This document shows positions 61,629 through 64,000 of a stretch of DNA of 64,000 nt, piece by piece. The number at the start of each line of letters is the position of its first letter. Position 1 is the first letter of the stretch. The notes under the pieces were generated by a model. It made no database searches, was not told where the DNA came from, and saw nothing but the letters and a program-made list of their open reading frames with translations. Made by a program: the position numbers and the translations under genes. The DNA comes from Lumnitzera littorea (lineage: Eukaryota; Streptophyta; Magnoliopsida; Myrtales; Combretaceae), in the NCBI GenBank assembly GCA_024138015.1, contig JAMXBB010000008.1, positions 47,138,934-47,202,933 on the forward strand, written 5' to 3'.

Positions 61629-62461
61629 TTATGGGAATCAAGCTAGGGGACCCTTGACTTGTAGCCGAGTCTAAGGACTAAAGGGGTTGGCATGACCAAT
61701 CCTTATGTTCCAACCAACCCCTGTTGAGGTCGAATACTTACTAACCAAGTTATCTCTAATGTTGTGTCGTATGACCACCCTTTATTCTGAAGTATGCCGA
61801 GTTGACGATTACTCTCTATTGTCGAGCCACCTAATCACTTGGCATCATCCTTATCAAGAGGGAGAATCCGAACTAATTAAGCCATCCCTACTCAGATAAG
61901 CCCATCTATCCGTACTTTTTATCCGCATCTCCTAACGACCCCGCCAATGCCGCATTATCATATGTACAATATCATATGTAGAATATGTAGCACTAATGAT
62001 TATTTTTCTTGTATATTCATTTTTTCCCCTTTGTAACATATACATTGCCCCTTTAGGAAATGTCCTTTTTGTCTTTTCCCTTTTAGGCAAGTTGCCCTAA
62101 TTTGTAAGTATAAATACCCATATACTTGTAGTTGTAATATCATTAAATTACCTTCAATGCACTTGAGTACTTTATTCCTTGCGTAAACACTGTTTGCTTA
62201 CTCTCAGCATCAATCTTATCCTTTCCCTTAAGTAAGGTTAGGTGGCGAGTAACCTCATCGAATCAATTCGTGTATCATATTGAATTGTGTTGTGAGTTCT
62301 CGAAAGTTCCTTTAGAACTGTTCCTGGGTTTTTTGCTTACTGTTCCATTCGTCTTTGTCATTCTTTCTATACCTTTCCTCATTAACCTTTTTTCAAGCTT
62401 TCTGCCAGCTTAAACCCTTCCTATGACTAGGTTTATCTGTTCTTGATTATGGCTCGCACCA
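61629..62461 (+). repeat. 3' LTR of the CRM-like element
   Basis: Starts TTATGGGAA (mutated TG), preceded by the purine tract AGAAGGAA (61621-61628), and ends CGCACCA. Confidence 0.8.
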
Positions 62462-62826
62462 GGTAGGAGAAGTACTTGAAGCTTTAGCCATTCCAAAGCT
62501 AAGGTTAGTATTTAAGCAAGTAGGTCAAGTGGTACCTGGAGGGTCTTATGGAGAGTTGTAATGTATTGAAGTAGAATTCGAGCTATTGGTCTTATATGAC
62601 AAGCTACTAGTAAGTTCGATTGGATACACTAAAGGGAGCTCAAGAGCTTGCACTAACATATACATTCTTAAAGAAGATGGTAAGGAGTGTAGTAATGGTC
62701 TAACTTGGTACTGGGACTCATCCTTGGTTGGTTATCAAGACAAAATTTGCTATGCTAACACTTATAGTCCTCGAAGTTAAGCTCGGCTCAAGGAACCTAA
62801 GGTTGGAACTTTATTAGCTCCTCAAG
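62462..62826. other. Spacer between two related elements
   Basis: 365 bp without recognisable genes; it contains the right target duplication candidate GTAGG at its start. Confidence 0.5.
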
Positions 62827-63660
62827 TGATAAGAATTAGACCACTGGACCTCTAACTCGAGCTTGAAGACTAGAAAGCTTGAGGCGAGTTCTCTCTTTTT
62901 ACCTTACAACTGATGAGTCTAAGCTACTGTAGTTTACCGACTTGAATTAATCCATCGAACCTCTAACCCGAACCCTCTTATGCCTATCAATAGTCTCCAG
63001 TTGCTGACCAAGGATGCACTGAAACAACAACTTAATCCATCCAACCAACTGTACAGTCAACTTAAATATGAATTGCCATGAGAGTCTGACCCCTCATATA
63101 TTTACTTGATCATGACTGTGCCAACCTCCAACTCAGTAGTATTGGTACTGAGGACCCCAGTACACATCTGCCTCTATGACTTCTCATAAGGACCTCCAAG
63201 TCTACTTAATACCTCATCTCAACAATCACCAACTTGATTATACAATTTTTCTTCTTCTACCAGAAAGTCACCCATCTACAGAGTGCTACATGTTCGAGAA
63301 ATCAAATGATAGAATCCTCCATACAAGATGTATGTTTTCCTTGATTTTCTCTTTATGCCCTTGTCCATTATTGTACATTACTTCTTTAAAACTTTACCTT
63401 TTCAGTTATTTCCATTTATAGTTGGCCTAACATTTCAGGTATAAATACCCTTGTAATATGTAGCTGAAAGAATCAACATACATCAAATATTGAATATACT
63501 TCTCTTTTTATAAGCTAGGTATGCTTACTTCCCTTTATTACTCTTATTTCCATTCATTGTTGTTCACACATTTCTCTTTCTATCTTCACATTCAAGCTTT
63601 CTATAAGCTTAGACCGATCCTAATATGGTTGCCCTTGTCTACCTTCGATGTAACATATCA
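62827..63660 (+). repeat. 5' LTR of a second CRM-like family element
   Basis: 834 bp, starts TGATAAGAATTAG and ends ATATCA, with the same order of blocks as 56181-57015 (GACC...GAGCTTGAAGACTA near the start, GTATAAATACCCTTG near 63440, CAAGCTTTCTATAAGCTTAGACC near the end) but clearly diverged from it. Confidence 0.7.
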
Positions 63661-63663
63661 TCT

Positions 63664-63675
63664 TGGTATCAAAGC
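63664..63675 (+). other. Primer-binding site of the second CRM-like family element
   Basis: TGGTATCAAAGC, three bases after the LTR end. Because a primer-binding site follows, this is a 5' LTR rather than a solo LTR. The internal region (63676-64000) continues out of the window and shows no coding motif yet. Confidence 0.7.
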
Positions 63676-64000
63676 AAAGCAGAGGCTTGTTTGGATAAGT
63701 TATATTTGACCTTTCTTATGAGTAGTGTTTCTTATGGTAGTATGTTATAGTTACATACTAGTTAACTATGAATTTTTGAGTAAATAAGAGGCATAGTAGT
63801 TTACTATGGCCACATAGTCCATTTTGCCTTATTTTGAACATACAAAAATAGAGCAAGTTTTAATTGGGATTGTTGTTCTTTGAAGTAGTTATGTTCGTAG
63901 ATTAGTTAGGCATTTGTATGGAAGAGTGTGTGTACTACATAGCTTAAAGGAACAGCATCTATTGTTTCTCAGATTCTAAGTTTGTTATTAAGTTTTATAG

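Larger units (their letters stand above)
56181..62461 (+). mobile_element. Ty3/gypsy element, CRM-like, old and inactive
   Basis: LTRs of about 835 bp at 56181-57015 and 61629-62461 flank decayed gag-pol. GTAGG lies directly before the left LTR (56176-56180) and one base after the right LTR (62463-62467), a likely target duplication. Reverse transcriptase and neighbouring motifs (LSPYVVPTLLVPKKDGTWRM, RSFHGLASFYRRFI when read through changes) resemble CRM-type chromoviruses. I saw no chromodomain. LTRs differ at roughly one base in six, mostly transitions. Confidence 0.8.

Overview
The window looks like intergenic and intronic DNA from a large, AT-rich plant genome, most likely a eudicot. It holds a two-exon RING-H2 ATL21/22-type gene family, tRNA-Met-primed Ty1/copia and Ty3/gypsy LTR retrotransposons, a plant CACTA transposon and an endogenous caulimovirid (plant pararetrovirus). 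There are no bacterial-type operons. All alignments were made by eye, so boundaries given as approximate could shift by tens of bases.

Layout. 1-5116: an apparently intact Ty3/gypsy chromovirus with one uninterrupted gag-pol frame; its 5' LTR is cut by the window start. 6379-13141: a non-coding LTR element (LARD-like) with ~2 kb LTRs, a perfect TATGT target duplication and a MITE inside its 3' LTR. 14934-17865: a ~2.9 kb solo LTR. 19326-43057: two tandem minus-strand ATL21/22-type genes. Gene A has exon 1 at 24887-25595 and exon 2 at 19326-19750. Gene B has exon 1 at 42403-43057 and exon 2 at 27622-28046. Both have a donor and acceptor in phase 1, but gene A has a TAG as the second whole codon of exon 2. 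Gene B's 14.4 kb intron holds a rearranged head-to-head pararetrovirus cluster (about 28990-35693) and a complete decayed copia element (36974-41876, TSD ATATC).

43058-64000: intergenic DNA with a probable minus-strand LTR (44701-45578); the last codons of a third RING exon (46710-46757), cut by the end of a decayed CACTA transposon (46760 to about 53790); an old CRM-like Ty3/gypsy element with two ~835 bp LTRs (56181-62461); and, 365 bp later, a third LTR of that family followed by a primer-binding site, so another element runs off the window.

Only gene B and the first chromovirus look capable of making their full products. Most of the sequence reflects repeated insertion into a small tandem cluster of receptor-like E3 ligase genes, followed by decay.
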